Below are positions 53,176 to 61,670 of a stretch of DNA of 64,000 nt, one piece after another (position 1 is the first letter of the stretch; every line of letters starts with the position of its first letter). Under the pieces are notes generated by a model. The model was given only the letters and a program-made list of their open reading frames with translations, had not been told where the DNA came from and searched no databases. The translations under genes were made by a program, and so were the position numbers. Source of the DNA: Streptomyces musisoli (GTDB taxonomy: Bacteria; Actinomycetota; Actinomycetes; Streptomycetales; Streptomycetaceae); contig NZ_JAERRH010000012.1 in the NCBI RefSeq assembly GCF_016741855.1, positions 62,001 through 126,000 on the forward strand, read 5' to 3'.

Positions 53176-53976
53176 GTGCCAGCCCGTCGTCCCGCGCGCA
53201 CCGCCCTCGCCATGGCCGCCGTCGCCCTGCTGTCGGCGACGGCGACGGCCTGCGGGGACACGGGCGGGCTGCGCGGTGCCGGGACGACCCCGACCGCCGT
53301 CAGCCCGGCGAAGCTCTGGCCGGACCTCCGGCCGGCGTCCAGCCCGGCCTTCCCGTACGACGTGTCGACCCGGGAGACCGTCAAGGGCATCACGGTCCCC
53401 GGTGACGACATCCGGAAGGTGGATCCGGTGGACGTCGTCGAGGCGGAGCTGAAGGCCCACCCCGACGACTACTCGTCCAAGGGGGCGTACCACGCGACCG
53501 AGGCGCGGATGAGGGAGTGCCGGCCGGGCGGGGACCGGGCCCGGTGTCCGCTGCTGAAGCCGTACTACCGTGATCTCACCGGGGACGGGCGGGCGGATCT
53601 GACGCTCGGCTTCCGGCTGTACCCGACCAACCAGCTGGCGGTACGGGTCTACACCGTCGAGCGGCACCGGCTGGTGCAGGTGCTGGCCGACAACGACGCG
53701 ATCATCGGGGTGGAGCTGGCCGGCCGGGCACTGATCGAACGCTCGCCCGCCGACATCTCCGGGTACGAGTACCGCACCACCTGGCTGTGGGACCCGCAGC
53801 AGCGCGCGATGGTGTTCTCCCGCGACGAGTACCTGCACGTCGGCGACGGCCGCCCGAGCAGGACACCGTCCCCGTCGGCCTCCCCCTCCGCCGCCCCGCC
53901 CGCCTCCTCCCCCGCCACCCCGTCGGCCTCGGCCTCCCCGTCCGCCTCCGCATCCCCGTCGCCGAGCGCGCGATGA
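53176..53976 (+). CDS. Putative lipoprotein with Ser/Pro-rich C-terminus
   Basis: This 266-residue exported protein has a basic start, a hydrophobic core (ALAMAAVALLSATATAC) and a lipobox ending ATAC, giving an acylated Cys at about residue 26. The mature region contains DLTGDGRADLTLGFRLYPTNQLAVRVYTVE, an FG-GAP-like DxDGxxDL calcium-type motif, and ends in ~45 residues of Ser/Pro/Ala repeats (PSASPSAAPPASSPATPSAS). I chose GTG 53176 with AGGA upstream over a start 36 codons earlier. The last codons overlap the start of the sensor kinase (ATGA), so it probably works with that kinase, for example as a signal-binding lipoprotein. Confidence 0.8.
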   Translation: MPARRPARTALAMAAVALLSATATACGDTGGLRGAGTTPTAVSPAKLWPDLRPASSPAFPYDVSTRETVKGITVPGDDIRKVDPVDVVEAELKAHPDDYSSKGAYHATEARMRECRPGGDRARCPLLKPYYRDLTGDGRADLTLGFRLYPTNQLAVRVYTVERHRLVQVLADNDAIIGVELAGRALIERSPADISGYEYRTTWLWDPQQRAMVFSRDEYLHVGDGRPSRTPSPSASPSAAPPASSPATPSASASPSASASPSPSAR

Positions 53977-55217
53977 GGCTCGCGCTGCCCCCCTGGGCCG
54001 GGGCCCTCGCCGTCAAGGCCGCCGCGTTCATCACGGTGATGTGCTGTGCGCTGGCCGCGCTGCTCGGTGTCCTGGTGCACGTCTCGGTGACCAACCAGAC
54101 CGTTGGCCAGGCCCGCGACCAGGCGCTGTCCCGGCTCGCGGACGCCACGCAGGCGTACGAGGCCGGGGACACGCTGCTGCCGGGTGCCGGAGTGGACCCC
54201 GGAGGGCTGCCCGCGCCGCTGCGGGCCCTGGCGGCGAACGGCCGGCGCGGCACGATGGTCGCCACCTACCGCGGGCGTCCGACCATGTGGGCTGCGGGAC
54301 CGGTGGCCGGGCGCCGGGCGCTCGCCGTGGAGGTCGACTACTCGCAGCAGTCCCGCACCATCGCCGGACTCGACCAGTCGATCCTGTGGTCGTCGGGGCT
54401 GGCGATCGGGGCGACCGTGCTGGTCGGCGTGTTCGCGGTCACTCGGGTGACCCGGCGGCTGCACGGCACGGCGCGTGTGGCGCGCAGGATCAGCGCCGGT
54501 GACCTGGACGCCCGGGTGAACGACCCCCGGACGAAGGATCCGACCCGCCCGCAGGACGAGGTCGCCGCGGTGGCCGCCGCGCTGGACTCGATGGCCTCCT
54601 CGCTCCAGGGCAAGCTGCTGAGCGAGCAGCGGTTCACCGCGGACGTGGCGCACGAGCTGCGCACCCCGCTCACCGGACTGCACGCGGCGGCCGAGCTGCT
54701 GCCGCCGGGCCGGCCGACGGAGCTGGTGCGGGACCGGGTGGCGGCGCTGCGCACGCTCACCGAGGACCTGCTGGAGATCTCCCGGCTGGACACCGGGCGG
54801 GAGCGGCTGGAGGTCGACACGGAGGAGCTGGGCGCTCTGGCCGGGCGGGTGGTACGGGCGTCGGGCACGGAGACGGAGGTGCGGATCCTGCGGGACGCGC
54901 GGGTGGAGACCGACCGGCGGCGGCTGGAGCGGGTGCTGGGGAACCTGGTGGCCAACGCGCACAAGCACGGTGCGCCTCCGGTGGTGCTGACGGTGGACGG
55001 CGCCGTGGTGACGGTGCGGGATCACGGCGGCGGATATCCGGAGTACCTCGTCGCGCACGGGCCGCAGCGGTTCCGTACCGAGGGCGGCGCCAAGGGGCAC
55101 GGGCTCGGGCTGACCATCGCGCTGGGCCAGGCGGAGGTGCTGGGGGCGCGGCTGTCGTTCGCCAACGCGGCGGACGGGGGCGCGGTGGCGACGCTGACAC
55201 TGCCGGTTGCCGAGTAG
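53973..55217 (+). CDS. Sensor histidine kinase (HAMP, HisKA)
   Basis: This 414-residue kinase has two membrane helices (AVKAAAFITVMCCALAALLGVLVHVSV and the one before RVTRRLHG), flanking an extracytoplasmic domain of ~100 residues. HAMP follows (RVARRISAGDLDARVNDPRT), then HisKA with the phospho-His in TADVAHELRTPLTGLHAAAE, and the ATPase with N-box LGNLVANAHKHG, DHGGGYPEY and GHGLGLTIALGQAEVLG. ATGA overlap couples it to the lipoprotein gene. No response-regulator gene lies within several kb on either side, so its partner is encoded elsewhere in the genome. Confidence 0.93.
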   Translation: MRLALPPWAGALAVKAAAFITVMCCALAALLGVLVHVSVTNQTVGQARDQALSRLADATQAYEAGDTLLPGAGVDPGGLPAPLRALAANGRRGTMVATYRGRPTMWAAGPVAGRRALAVEVDYSQQSRTIAGLDQSILWSSGLAIGATVLVGVFAVTRVTRRLHGTARVARRISAGDLDARVNDPRTKDPTRPQDEVAAVAAALDSMASSLQGKLLSEQRFTADVAHELRTPLTGLHAAAELLPPGRPTELVRDRVAALRTLTEDLLEISRLDTGRERLEVDTEELGALAGRVVRASGTETEVRILRDARVETDRRRLERVLGNLVANAHKHGAPPVVLTVDGAVVTVRDHGGGYPEYLVAHGPQRFRTEGGAKGHGLGLTIALGQAEVLGARLSFANAADGGAVATLTLPVAE

Positions 55218-55346
55218 GGCCGCGCGGGTGCCGGGGGCCACGGGAGGCACGGCGGCGACGCTCACGCGCCCGCCCCGCGCCACGCTGGCACTGGCGCAAC
55301 CGAGTTAAAACGGCCACAAGTCTCCCTGTTTGGGTAGGTTCCGGGC

Positions 55347-56708
55347 ATGACGAAGGCCGGAACCACCGTGGCGGCGGCCCCCGCTCCCGCACGCCCCGCG
55401 CGCCTCCCCCGGCGCCGGGGCGTCGAGCTGGCCCTGCTCGTACTGGCCGTCCTGCTGTCCGTGTACGGCTACTGCGCGGTGGGGCTGGCGCGGACCGGGT
55501 CCGTGCCGCCCGGCGCCGCCGGTTACGGTGCCGGCCTGGCCGCGCTCGCCCTGTTCGCCCATGTGGCGGTGCGCATCCGGGCGCCGTACGCCGATCCGCT
55601 GCCGCTGCCCATCGGTGTGCTGCTCAACGGGCTCGGGCTGGTCCTGATCTACCGGCTGGACCTGGAGACACCGGGCGACCGGGCGGCCCCCACCCAACTG
55701 GTGTGGTCCACGCTCGGGGTGGGCCTGTTCATCGGCGTCGTACTGGTGCTGCGCGACCACCGGGTGCTCCAGCGGTACTCGTACGTCTGCGTGGTGGCGG
55801 CCCTCGTCCTGCTGGTGCTGCCGATCCTGTTCCCGGCGGTCAACGGTGCCCGGATCTGGATCCGGATCGCCGGGTTCTCCATCCAGCCCGGCGAGTTCGC
55901 GAAGGTGCTGCTCGCGGTGTTCTTCGCCGCCTATCTGGCCGCCAACCGCAGCGCGCTCGCGTACACCGGCCGCCGGCTGTGGCGGCTCCAGTTCCCGACC
56001 GGGCGGGTGCTCGGGCCGATCCTGACGATCTGGCTGGTGAGCGTGGGCGTGCTCGTGCTGGAGCGGGACCTCGGGACCTCGCTGCTGTTTTTCGGGCTGT
56101 TCGTGGTGCTGCTGTACGTGGCCACCGGGCGCACCGGCTGGATCGCGGTCGGGCTGCTGCTCGCCGTGCTCGGCGCCGTCGCCGTCGGGCGTCTCGAGCC
56201 GCACGTGGGCGCGCGGATCGAGGACTGGCTGCACCCGTTCGCCACCATCGAGGCCGGGCAGGGCCCCAACCAGCTCTCGCAGTCCCTGTTCGCGTTCGCG
56301 GCCGGCGGGGTGCTCGGCACCGGGCTCGGGCTCGGCCACTCCATCCTGATCGGTTTCGCCACCAAGTCGGACTTCATCCTGGCGACGGCCGGGGAGGAGC
56401 TGGGCCTCGCGGGTCTGGCGGCGATCGTGCTGCTGTACGCGCTGCTGGTGGAGCGCGGCTACCGGGCGGGGCTCGCGCTGCGCGAGCCGTTCGGCCGGCT
56501 CCTCGCGGTCGGGCTCGCCTCGATCGTGGCGCTGCAGGTGTTCGTGATCGCGGGCGGGGTCACCGGGCTGATCCCGCTGACCGGCATGGCGATGCCGTTC
56601 CTCGCCCAGGGCGGTTCCTCGGTCGTCACCAACTGGGCGATCGTGGCGCTGCTGGTCCGGGTGAGCGACTCCGCGCGCAGCCAGTACGACGGCCGGGAGG
56701 CACCATGA
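55347..56708 (+). CDS. SEDS-family peptidoglycan glycosyltransferase (FtsW/RodA/SpoVE)
   Basis: This 453-residue polytopic protein has about ten hydrophobic helices. Characteristic SEDS segments are VNGARIWIRIAGFSIQPGEFAKVLLAVFFAAYL (with the KRW/W-x-R-like and PGEFAK motifs), LERDLGTSLLFFGLFVVLLYVATGR, GQGPNQLSQSLFAFAAGGVLGTGLGLGHS, ATAGEELGLAG and the final GLIPLTGMAMPFLAQGGSSVVTNWA. It polymerises lipid II with a class B PBP, encoded by the next gene (4-bp overlap). Streptomycetes have several SEDS proteins; this pair corresponds to one of the non-divisome pairs active in development, I believe. Confidence 0.93.
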   Translation: MTKAGTTVAAAPAPARPARLPRRRGVELALLVLAVLLSVYGYCAVGLARTGSVPPGAAGYGAGLAALALFAHVAVRIRAPYADPLPLPIGVLLNGLGLVLIYRLDLETPGDRAAPTQLVWSTLGVGLFIGVVLVLRDHRVLQRYSYVCVVAALVLLVLPILFPAVNGARIWIRIAGFSIQPGEFAKVLLAVFFAAYLAANRSALAYTGRRLWRLQFPTGRVLGPILTIWLVSVGVLVLERDLGTSLLFFGLFVVLLYVATGRTGWIAVGLLLAVLGAVAVGRLEPHVGARIEDWLHPFATIEAGQGPNQLSQSLFAFAAGGVLGTGLGLGHSILIGFATKSDFILATAGEELGLAGLAAIVLLYALLVERGYRAGLALREPFGRLLAVGLASIVALQVFVIAGGVTGLIPLTGMAMPFLAQGGSSVVTNWAIVALLVRVSDSARSQYDGREAP

Positions 56709-58201
56709 CCGAGTACGGCGGGCTCCCCGACGGCGGGCGGCCGATGGGGAAGTACATCCGGCACGCCTGCGGCTTCTGCGCCCTGCTGCTGGCGGCGCTG
56801 CTCGCGAACGCCGCCCGTGTGCAGGTCGTGCAGTCCCACGAGTACGACGGCAACCCGGCCAACCGCCGGGCCACCATCGCGCGTTACCAGCAGCCGCGCG
56901 GGAACATCCTGGTGGACGGCAGGCCGGTCACCGGGTCCGTGGACACCGGGGAGCAGCTGCGCTACGAACGCTCCTACCTGAACGGCCCGTTGTACGCGCC
57001 GGTCACCGGTTTCTCCTCGCAGACGTACGGCACCGCGTTCCTGGAGCACGCCGAGGACGGGGTGCTCTCCGGCACCGATCCGGTGCTCGCTCCGCTGCCG
57101 CTGTGGAACGACGTGACGCGCGGGCGGAGCCGGGGCGGTGACATCGTGACGACCTTGAACGGGCGGGCGCAGGAGGCCGCGTACCGGGGGCTCGCCGGAC
57201 GCAAGGGCGGGGTGGCCGCGATCGAGCCGGCCACGGGCCGGATCCTGGCGCTGGTGACCAGCCCGTCGTACGACCCGGCGGAGCTGTCCGGCAACAACGA
57301 GGCGGTGGCGTCGGCGTGGGCCCGGCTCAACCACGACCCGGAGAAGCCGATGCTCAACCGGGCGGTACGGCAGACCTATCCGCCGGGGTCGACGTTCAAG
57401 GTGGTCACCGCGGCGGCGGCGCTGGACGCGGGCGTGGTCACCGATCTGGACGCGCGGACCGACTCGCCGGATCCCTACCGGCTGCCCGGTACCACCACCC
57501 GGCTGACCAACGAGGGCGACGGCTGCACGGACGCCTCGGTGCGGGACGCCTTCGAGTGGTCCTGCAACACGGTCTTCGCCAAGCTGGGCGTGGACGTGGG
57601 GGTGCGGGACATGGCCGGCACGGCCCAGGCGTTCGGGTTCAACGACACGGGTGTGCGCATCCCCTTCTCGGTGTCGCCCAGCACCTTCGACACGCACGTG
57701 GACAAGGCGCAGCTGGCGCTGTCCTCGATCGGGCAGTACAACACGCGGGCCACCCCGTTGCAGATGGCGATGGTGGCGGCGGCGGTCGCGGACGGCGGCC
57801 GGCTGCGCCCGCCGTACCTGGTGGAGCGGAGCACCCGGCACGGGGGCGAAACGGTCTCCGGCAGCGGGGCCCGGCCGGGTCGGCAGGTGATGCGGCCGGC
57901 CACCGCGGCCCGGCTGATGGAGCTGATGGCCGGCGTGGTCGAGGACGGCACCGGCACCAACGCGGCCATCCCGGGCGCGCTGGTCGGCGGCAAGACCGGC
58001 ACGGCCCAGCACGGCCTCGGCAACTCCGGTGTGCCGTACGCCTGGTTCGTCTCCTGGGCGCAGTCCGCGGACGCGCCGGAGCCGCAGGTGGCGGTCGCCG
58101 TCGTGGTGGAGGACGCCTCGGCGGACCGGGGCGAGATCAGCGGCGGCGGGGACGCGGCACCGATCGCCAGGCAGGTGATGCGGGCGGTGCTCGGCAGGTG
58201 A
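56705..58201 (+). CDS. Class B penicillin-binding protein (transpeptidase)
   Basis: This 498-residue membrane-anchored transpeptidase has an N-terminal helix CGFCALLLAALLANAARVQVV and a dimerisation region RATIARYQQPRGNILVDGRPV. The catalytic SxxK is in YPPGSTFKVVTAA, SxN is SCN in FEWSCNTVFAKLG, and KTG(T) is GGKTGTAQHG. The order and spacing are normal, and the protein is somewhat shorter than FtsI. It starts within the stop of the SEDS gene (ATGA), so the two are translated together and form a synthase pair; beta-lactams should acylate the Ser. Confidence 0.94.
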   Translation: MTEYGGLPDGGRPMGKYIRHACGFCALLLAALLANAARVQVVQSHEYDGNPANRRATIARYQQPRGNILVDGRPVTGSVDTGEQLRYERSYLNGPLYAPVTGFSSQTYGTAFLEHAEDGVLSGTDPVLAPLPLWNDVTRGRSRGGDIVTTLNGRAQEAAYRGLAGRKGGVAAIEPATGRILALVTSPSYDPAELSGNNEAVASAWARLNHDPEKPMLNRAVRQTYPPGSTFKVVTAAAALDAGVVTDLDARTDSPDPYRLPGTTTRLTNEGDGCTDASVRDAFEWSCNTVFAKLGVDVGVRDMAGTAQAFGFNDTGVRIPFSVSPSTFDTHVDKAQLALSSIGQYNTRATPLQMAMVAAAVADGGRLRPPYLVERSTRHGGETVSGSGARPGRQVMRPATAARLMELMAGVVEDGTGTNAAIPGALVGGKTGTAQHGLGNSGVPYAWFVSWAQSADAPEPQVAVAVVVEDASADRGEISGGGDAAPIARQVMRAVLGR

Positions 58202-58235
58202 GACCGGGCCCACGGCGGCGGCCGGCCGGCTCGAC

Positions 58236-58326
58236 CACCACCGCAAGCGGAACGGACCCACGGTGACACCACAGCAAGCGGGAACGAGCCCACGGTGACA
58301 CCGCCGCAAGCGGGAACGAGCCCACT
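58236..58326. repeat. Three tandem ~32-bp units after the PBP gene
   Basis: Three consecutive units (58236–58266, 58267–58298, 58299–58326) share GCAAGCGGGAACGAGCCCAC with a CACGGTGACACC linker. They occupy the convergent gap between the PBP gene and the Pro-rich membrane protein gene; no termination hairpin is evident besides. Confidence 0.8.
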
Positions 58327-58383
58327 GCGGCGGTCGCTCGACCGGCTCGGCCGCTCCCGCGGGTGAGAACGGGCCGGCAGGGC

Positions 58384-59205
58384 TCAGGAGATCGGCTTGA
58401 CCGCTTCCGAGCGGATCTGGCGGGTGAGCTTCGCGTAGAAGCGCAGATCCACCTCGGACGGGTCCTGCTTGGCCGTCTCGGACGTCATCGACGCGATCGC
58501 GGCACCCGTGTTGCCGTCGGTCCAGGCGCACACGGGATAGGTCATCGTGGCGCCCGCGCTCTTCTGGGTGAGCACCTCGCAGCTGACCGTGGGCTCGCCG
58601 TCCTCGGGGAAGTCCTTCCGCGCGACGGCCACCGTGACGCCGTCCGCCTCGGCGGCACCCTTGAGCATGTTGCGCCGGGCCTCGTCGGTGTTCTTGAACC
58701 GGCCGTACATGCCCGAGAGCACCAGCACGCCCTTGGTGTTGTCACCCCCGACGGCGTACTGCCCGACGACACCCACGACGTCCTTGGCGTCCCAGGCGCC
58801 CTCGGCCTCGTCCTGGATCTTCCGGCCCTGTGCCGAAGACATGTCCTGGGCGAGTTCGAAGCGGCCGTCGACGAGCTTCTGCGGAAGGGTGAGCTTGTTC
58901 TCGGCCTCGGGGAAGCCGCTCTCCACCACCAGCCCGAGCACGATGAGCAGCACGACGACGGCCGCGACGACACCGCCCACGATGCCGAGGATCAGACCGA
59001 CCCGCCGCTTCTTCGGCGGCGGTGCCATGGGCGGCACGCCCCAACCGGGGTACGGCTGGGGCGGGTAGGGGGTCTGCGGGGGGTACGGCTGCGCGGGGTG
59101 CGGCTGCTGGGGGTACGGCGAGCCGTACGGCCCCGGGGCCTGCGGCGGCTGCTGACCGTAGGGAGGCTGCGGCTGGTTCGGGTACGGCGACGGAGGCATG
59201 GACAC
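58384..59205 (-). CDS. Pro-rich single-span membrane protein
   Basis: This 273-residue protein has residues 1–62 as a cytoplasmic Pro/Tyr/Gln-rich region (PYGQQPPQAPGPYGSPYPQQ), then RR/KK and a membrane helix VGLILGIVGGVVAAVVVLLIVLGLVV, and an extracellular domain of ~180 residues with two Cys (TVSCEVL, YPVCAW), probably a disulfide. No enzyme motif. Such layouts are frequent among actinobacterial membrane-linked proteins of unknown function. The start is GTG 59205 or ATG 59199 two codons later; neither has a clear ribosome site. Confidence 0.8.
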   Translation of the reverse strand: MSMPPSPYPNQPQPPYGQQPPQAPGPYGSPYPQQPHPAQPYPPQTPYPPQPYPGWGVPPMAPPPKKRRVGLILGIVGGVVAAVVVLLIVLGLVVESGFPEAENKLTLPQKLVDGRFELAQDMSSAQGRKIQDEAEGAWDAKDVVGVVGQYAVGGDNTKGVLVLSGMYGRFKNTDEARRNMLKGAAEADGVTVAVARKDFPEDGEPTVSCEVLTQKSAGATMTYPVCAWTDGNTGAAIASMTSETAKQDPSEVDLRFYAKLTRQIRSEAVKPIS

Positions 59206-59221
59206 GCCAGCACGCTACTGC

Positions 59222-59338
59222 ACCCGGGTGAACGGACCCGCACCGCGTCCCGGGCCGGGCTTCCGGCAAACGGACCGGCACCGCCTCCGGAGCCGGTCCC
59301 CGGGTGAACGGACGGACCGGGCACCGCGTCCCGGGCCG
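59222..59338. repeat. Direct repeat pair between two '-' strand genes
   Basis: CCCGGGTGAACGGAC followed by CACCGCGTCCCGGGCCGG occurs twice (from 59222 and from 59299), with an imperfect inverted half between (CCGGCAAACGGACCGGCACC). It lies immediately 3' of the diiron protein gene. Confidence 0.6.
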
Positions 59339-59339
59339 G

Positions 59340-60449
59340 TCAGGTGTCCGCCGTCCCGGATTCGATCGCCGCCTCCACCTCGGCCACCCGTTCCCGCTCC
59401 TCGGCGGCGAAGCGCTCGGCGTCCAGCCGCTCGGCCAGTTCCTCGTCCTGCGCCATCAGCAGGTCCAGGTTGGAGTCGCCCATCTCGAAGACGCCCATGT
59501 CCGCGTAGGCCTGCTGGAGGCGCTTGCCCCACAGGCCGATGTCCTTGACGCACGGGACGATGCGGCTGAACAGCAGCTTCCGGAACAGCTGGAGGAACTC
59601 GGACCGCTCGCTGAGCGCCTCCGCCTCGGCCTTCGGGATGCCGAAGTTCTCCAGCACCTCCACCCCGCGCAGCCGGTCGCGCATGAGGTAGCAGCCCTCG
59701 ATGACGAACTCCTCGCGCTCGCGCAGTTCGGCCTCGGTGAGCTGCTTGTAGTAGTCGCGCAGCGCCATCCGGCCGAAGGCCACGTGCCGGGCCTCGTCCT
59801 GCATGACGTACGTGAGGATCTGCTTGGGCAGGGGCTTGTCCGTGGTGTCCCGGATCATGCCGAAGGCGGCCAGGGCCAGGCCCTCGATCAGCACCTGCAT
59901 GCCGAGGTAGGGCATGTCCCAGCGGCTGTCGCGCAGGGTGTCGCCGAGCAGCGACTGGAGGTTGTCGTTGATCGGGTAGAGCATCCCGATCTTCTCGTGC
60001 AGGAACCGGCCGTAGATCTCGGCGTGCCGGGCCTCGTCCATGGTCTGGGTCGCGGAGTAGAACTTGGCGTCCAGGTCGGGCACCGACTCCACGATGCGCG
60101 CCGCGCAGATCATGGCGCCCTGCTCGCCGTGCAGGAACTGGCTGAACTGCCAGGAGGCGTAGTGCCTGCGCAGCTCGCCCTTGTCCTTGTCGGTGAGCTT
60201 GTTCCAGTACGGGGTGCCGTACAGGGACATCACCTCGTCGGGGGTGCCGAGCGCGTCGTACGGGTCGACCTCCAGGTCCCAGTCGATGCGGGTCCGCCCG
60301 TCCCACTGCTTGTCCTTGCCCTTCTGGTACAGGGCGAGCAGGCGGTCGCGTCCGTCGTCGTACTCCCAGCTGAAGCGGGCCGCGCCGGCGGCGGGCACCT
60401 GCCAGAGGGGGCCTGCGGGGTCGTTGGCGTAGAGGTCGTGGCTCGGCAT
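59340..60449 (-). CDS. Ferritin-like diiron protein
   Basis: This 369-residue helical protein is of the ferritin-like/ribonucleotide-reductase-R2-like superfamily. Two E-x-x-H iron motifs are visible, DEARHAEIYGRF and DEARHVAFGRM, each with an upstream acidic helix (EQGAMICAARIVES and QVLIEGLALAAFG). It lacks an evident radical-Tyr context of R2, so a diiron oxygenase or oxidase is more likely than a reductase. The C-terminal ~40 residues are charged (DAERFAAEERERVAEVEAAIE). ATG 60449 chosen. It is divergent from a second diiron protein gene over 123 bp, suggesting joint regulation. Confidence 0.85.
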   Translation of the reverse strand: MPSHDLYANDPAGPLWQVPAAGAARFSWEYDDGRDRLLALYQKGKDKQWDGRTRIDWDLEVDPYDALGTPDEVMSLYGTPYWNKLTDKDKGELRRHYASWQFSQFLHGEQGAMICAARIVESVPDLDAKFYSATQTMDEARHAEIYGRFLHEKIGMLYPINDNLQSLLGDTLRDSRWDMPYLGMQVLIEGLALAAFGMIRDTTDKPLPKQILTYVMQDEARHVAFGRMALRDYYKQLTEAELREREEFVIEGCYLMRDRLRGVEVLENFGIPKAEAEALSERSEFLQLFRKLLFSRIVPCVKDIGLWGKRLQQAYADMGVFEMGDSNLDLLMAQDEELAERLDAERFAAEERERVAEVEAAIESGTADT

Positions 60450-60500
60450 ACCTCGCAGGCTCACACGTAGACGCCCGGTCAACAAGTCACGCACAAGGGA

Positions 60501-60531
60501 TTGACGGCCTTGCTGACAAGCAGTCTCATAA
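60501..60531 (+). promoter_or_regulatory. Candidate promoter of the AurF-like gene
   Basis: TTGACG (60501–60506) is followed 18–19 bases later by CTCATA/TCATAA, about 42 bases before the ATG at 60573. The region between also carries CTTGCTGACAAG, a small palindrome, and serves two divergent diiron genes. Confidence 0.5.
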
Positions 60532-60572
60532 GAGTCAGGACGACTACCCCCGGGTAACGAGGTGAGGGAGCC

Positions 60573-61511
60573 ATGACGACCCTGACGGAAGCGGACGCGC
60601 TGGACGGATTGCGCGACGCGCTCGGCCTGCTCAAGGACCGGGAACAGGTGGCCGAACGGCTGCTCGTCTCTTCCGCCAAGCACTCCTTCGACCCGGACAA
60701 GGAGCTGGACTGGGACGCGCCCTTCGAGGAGGGCAAGTGGTTCTGGCCGCCGGAGCTGGTCTCGCTGTACGGCACGCCGATGTGGAAGCGGATGAGCGAG
60801 GAACAGCGCATCCTGCTCTCCCAGCACGAGGCCGCGGCCCTGGCCTCGCTCGGCATCTGGTTCGAGATCATCCTGATGCAGCTGCTCGTCCGGCACATCT
60901 ACGACAAGGCGGCGACGAGCGCGCACGTGCGGTACGCGCTCACCGAGATCGAGGACGAGTGCCGGCACTCGAAGATGTTCGCCCGGCTCATCTCGCGGGG
61001 CGGCACGCCCTGGTACCCGGTGAGCCGCGCCCACCAGAACCTGGGCCGCCTGTTCAAGACGATCTCCACGACCCCCGGCTCCTTCACCGCCACGCTGCTC
61101 GGCGAGGAGGTCCTGGACTGGATGCAGCGGCTGACGTTCCCGGACGAGCGGGTCCAGCCGCTCGTCCGGGGCGTCACGCGGATCCACGTGGTGGAGGAGG
61201 CGCGGCATGTCCGGTACGCCCGCGAGGAGCTGCGCCGGCAGATGGTGACCGCGCCGAAATGGTCCCAGGAGTTCACCCGGGTCACCTCGGGCGAGTTCGC
61301 CCGCGTGTTCTCGATCGCCTTCATCAACCCCGAGGTCTACACCAATGTCGGCCTGGACAAGCGGCAGGCGATGGCGCAGGTGAAGGCGAGCGGGCACCGC
61401 CGGGAGGTCATGCAGAGCGGCGCCAAGCGGCTGACGGACTTCCTGGACGACATCGGGGTGCTGCGGGGTGTCGGCAGGCGGCTGTGGAGGTCGTCGGGGC
61501 TGCTGGCCTGA
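60573..61511 (+). CDS. AurF-like diiron oxygenase
   Basis: This 312-residue protein is of the p-aminobenzoate N-oxygenase (AurF) family. Iron ligands are seen in ALTEIEDECRHSKMFARL (E…E-x-x-H) and HVVEEARHVRYAREEL (E-x-x-H…E), with an earlier Glu in LASLGIWFEIILMQ. AurF-type enzymes oxidise aryl amines or act as other O2-activating diiron oxygenases; no aromatic pathway genes are adjacent, so the substrate is unknown. It shares the motif WPPELVSLYGTPMWKRMSEEQ with YGTPYWNKLTDKDKG of the divergent protein, suggesting that both have a related N-terminal layout. A strong terminator follows. Confidence 0.86.
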   Translation: MTTLTEADALDGLRDALGLLKDREQVAERLLVSSAKHSFDPDKELDWDAPFEEGKWFWPPELVSLYGTPMWKRMSEEQRILLSQHEAAALASLGIWFEIILMQLLVRHIYDKAATSAHVRYALTEIEDECRHSKMFARLISRGGTPWYPVSRAHQNLGRLFKTISTTPGSFTATLLGEEVLDWMQRLTFPDERVQPLVRGVTRIHVVEEARHVRYAREELRRQMVTAPKWSQEFTRVTSGEFARVFSIAFINPEVYTNVGLDKRQAMAQVKASGHRREVMQSGAKRLTDFLDDIGVLRGVGRRLWRSSGLLA

Positions 61512-61539
61512 CGCGGGCCGGCGGTCCGTCGTGGCCGGT

Positions 61540-61606
61540 CGCGCGCATCCCCGCGCTCCTTCGGCGGGTACGCACGGCCGGCCTCCGGGGCGCGGGGATG
61601 CGCGCG
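61540..61606 (+). terminator. Terminator after the AurF-like gene
   Basis: A perfect 17-bp stem (CGCGCGCATCCCCGCGC with its complement at 61590–61606) encloses a 33-base loop that itself contains GGCCGGCC. It starts 28 bases after the stop and precedes the TetR gene. Confidence 0.75.
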
Positions 61607-61670
61607 GGCGCCCCAGGTGCGCCCGCGGCCGCCGACGCCCCGCACCGCCACGGCGATTAGGCTGCGGTCC

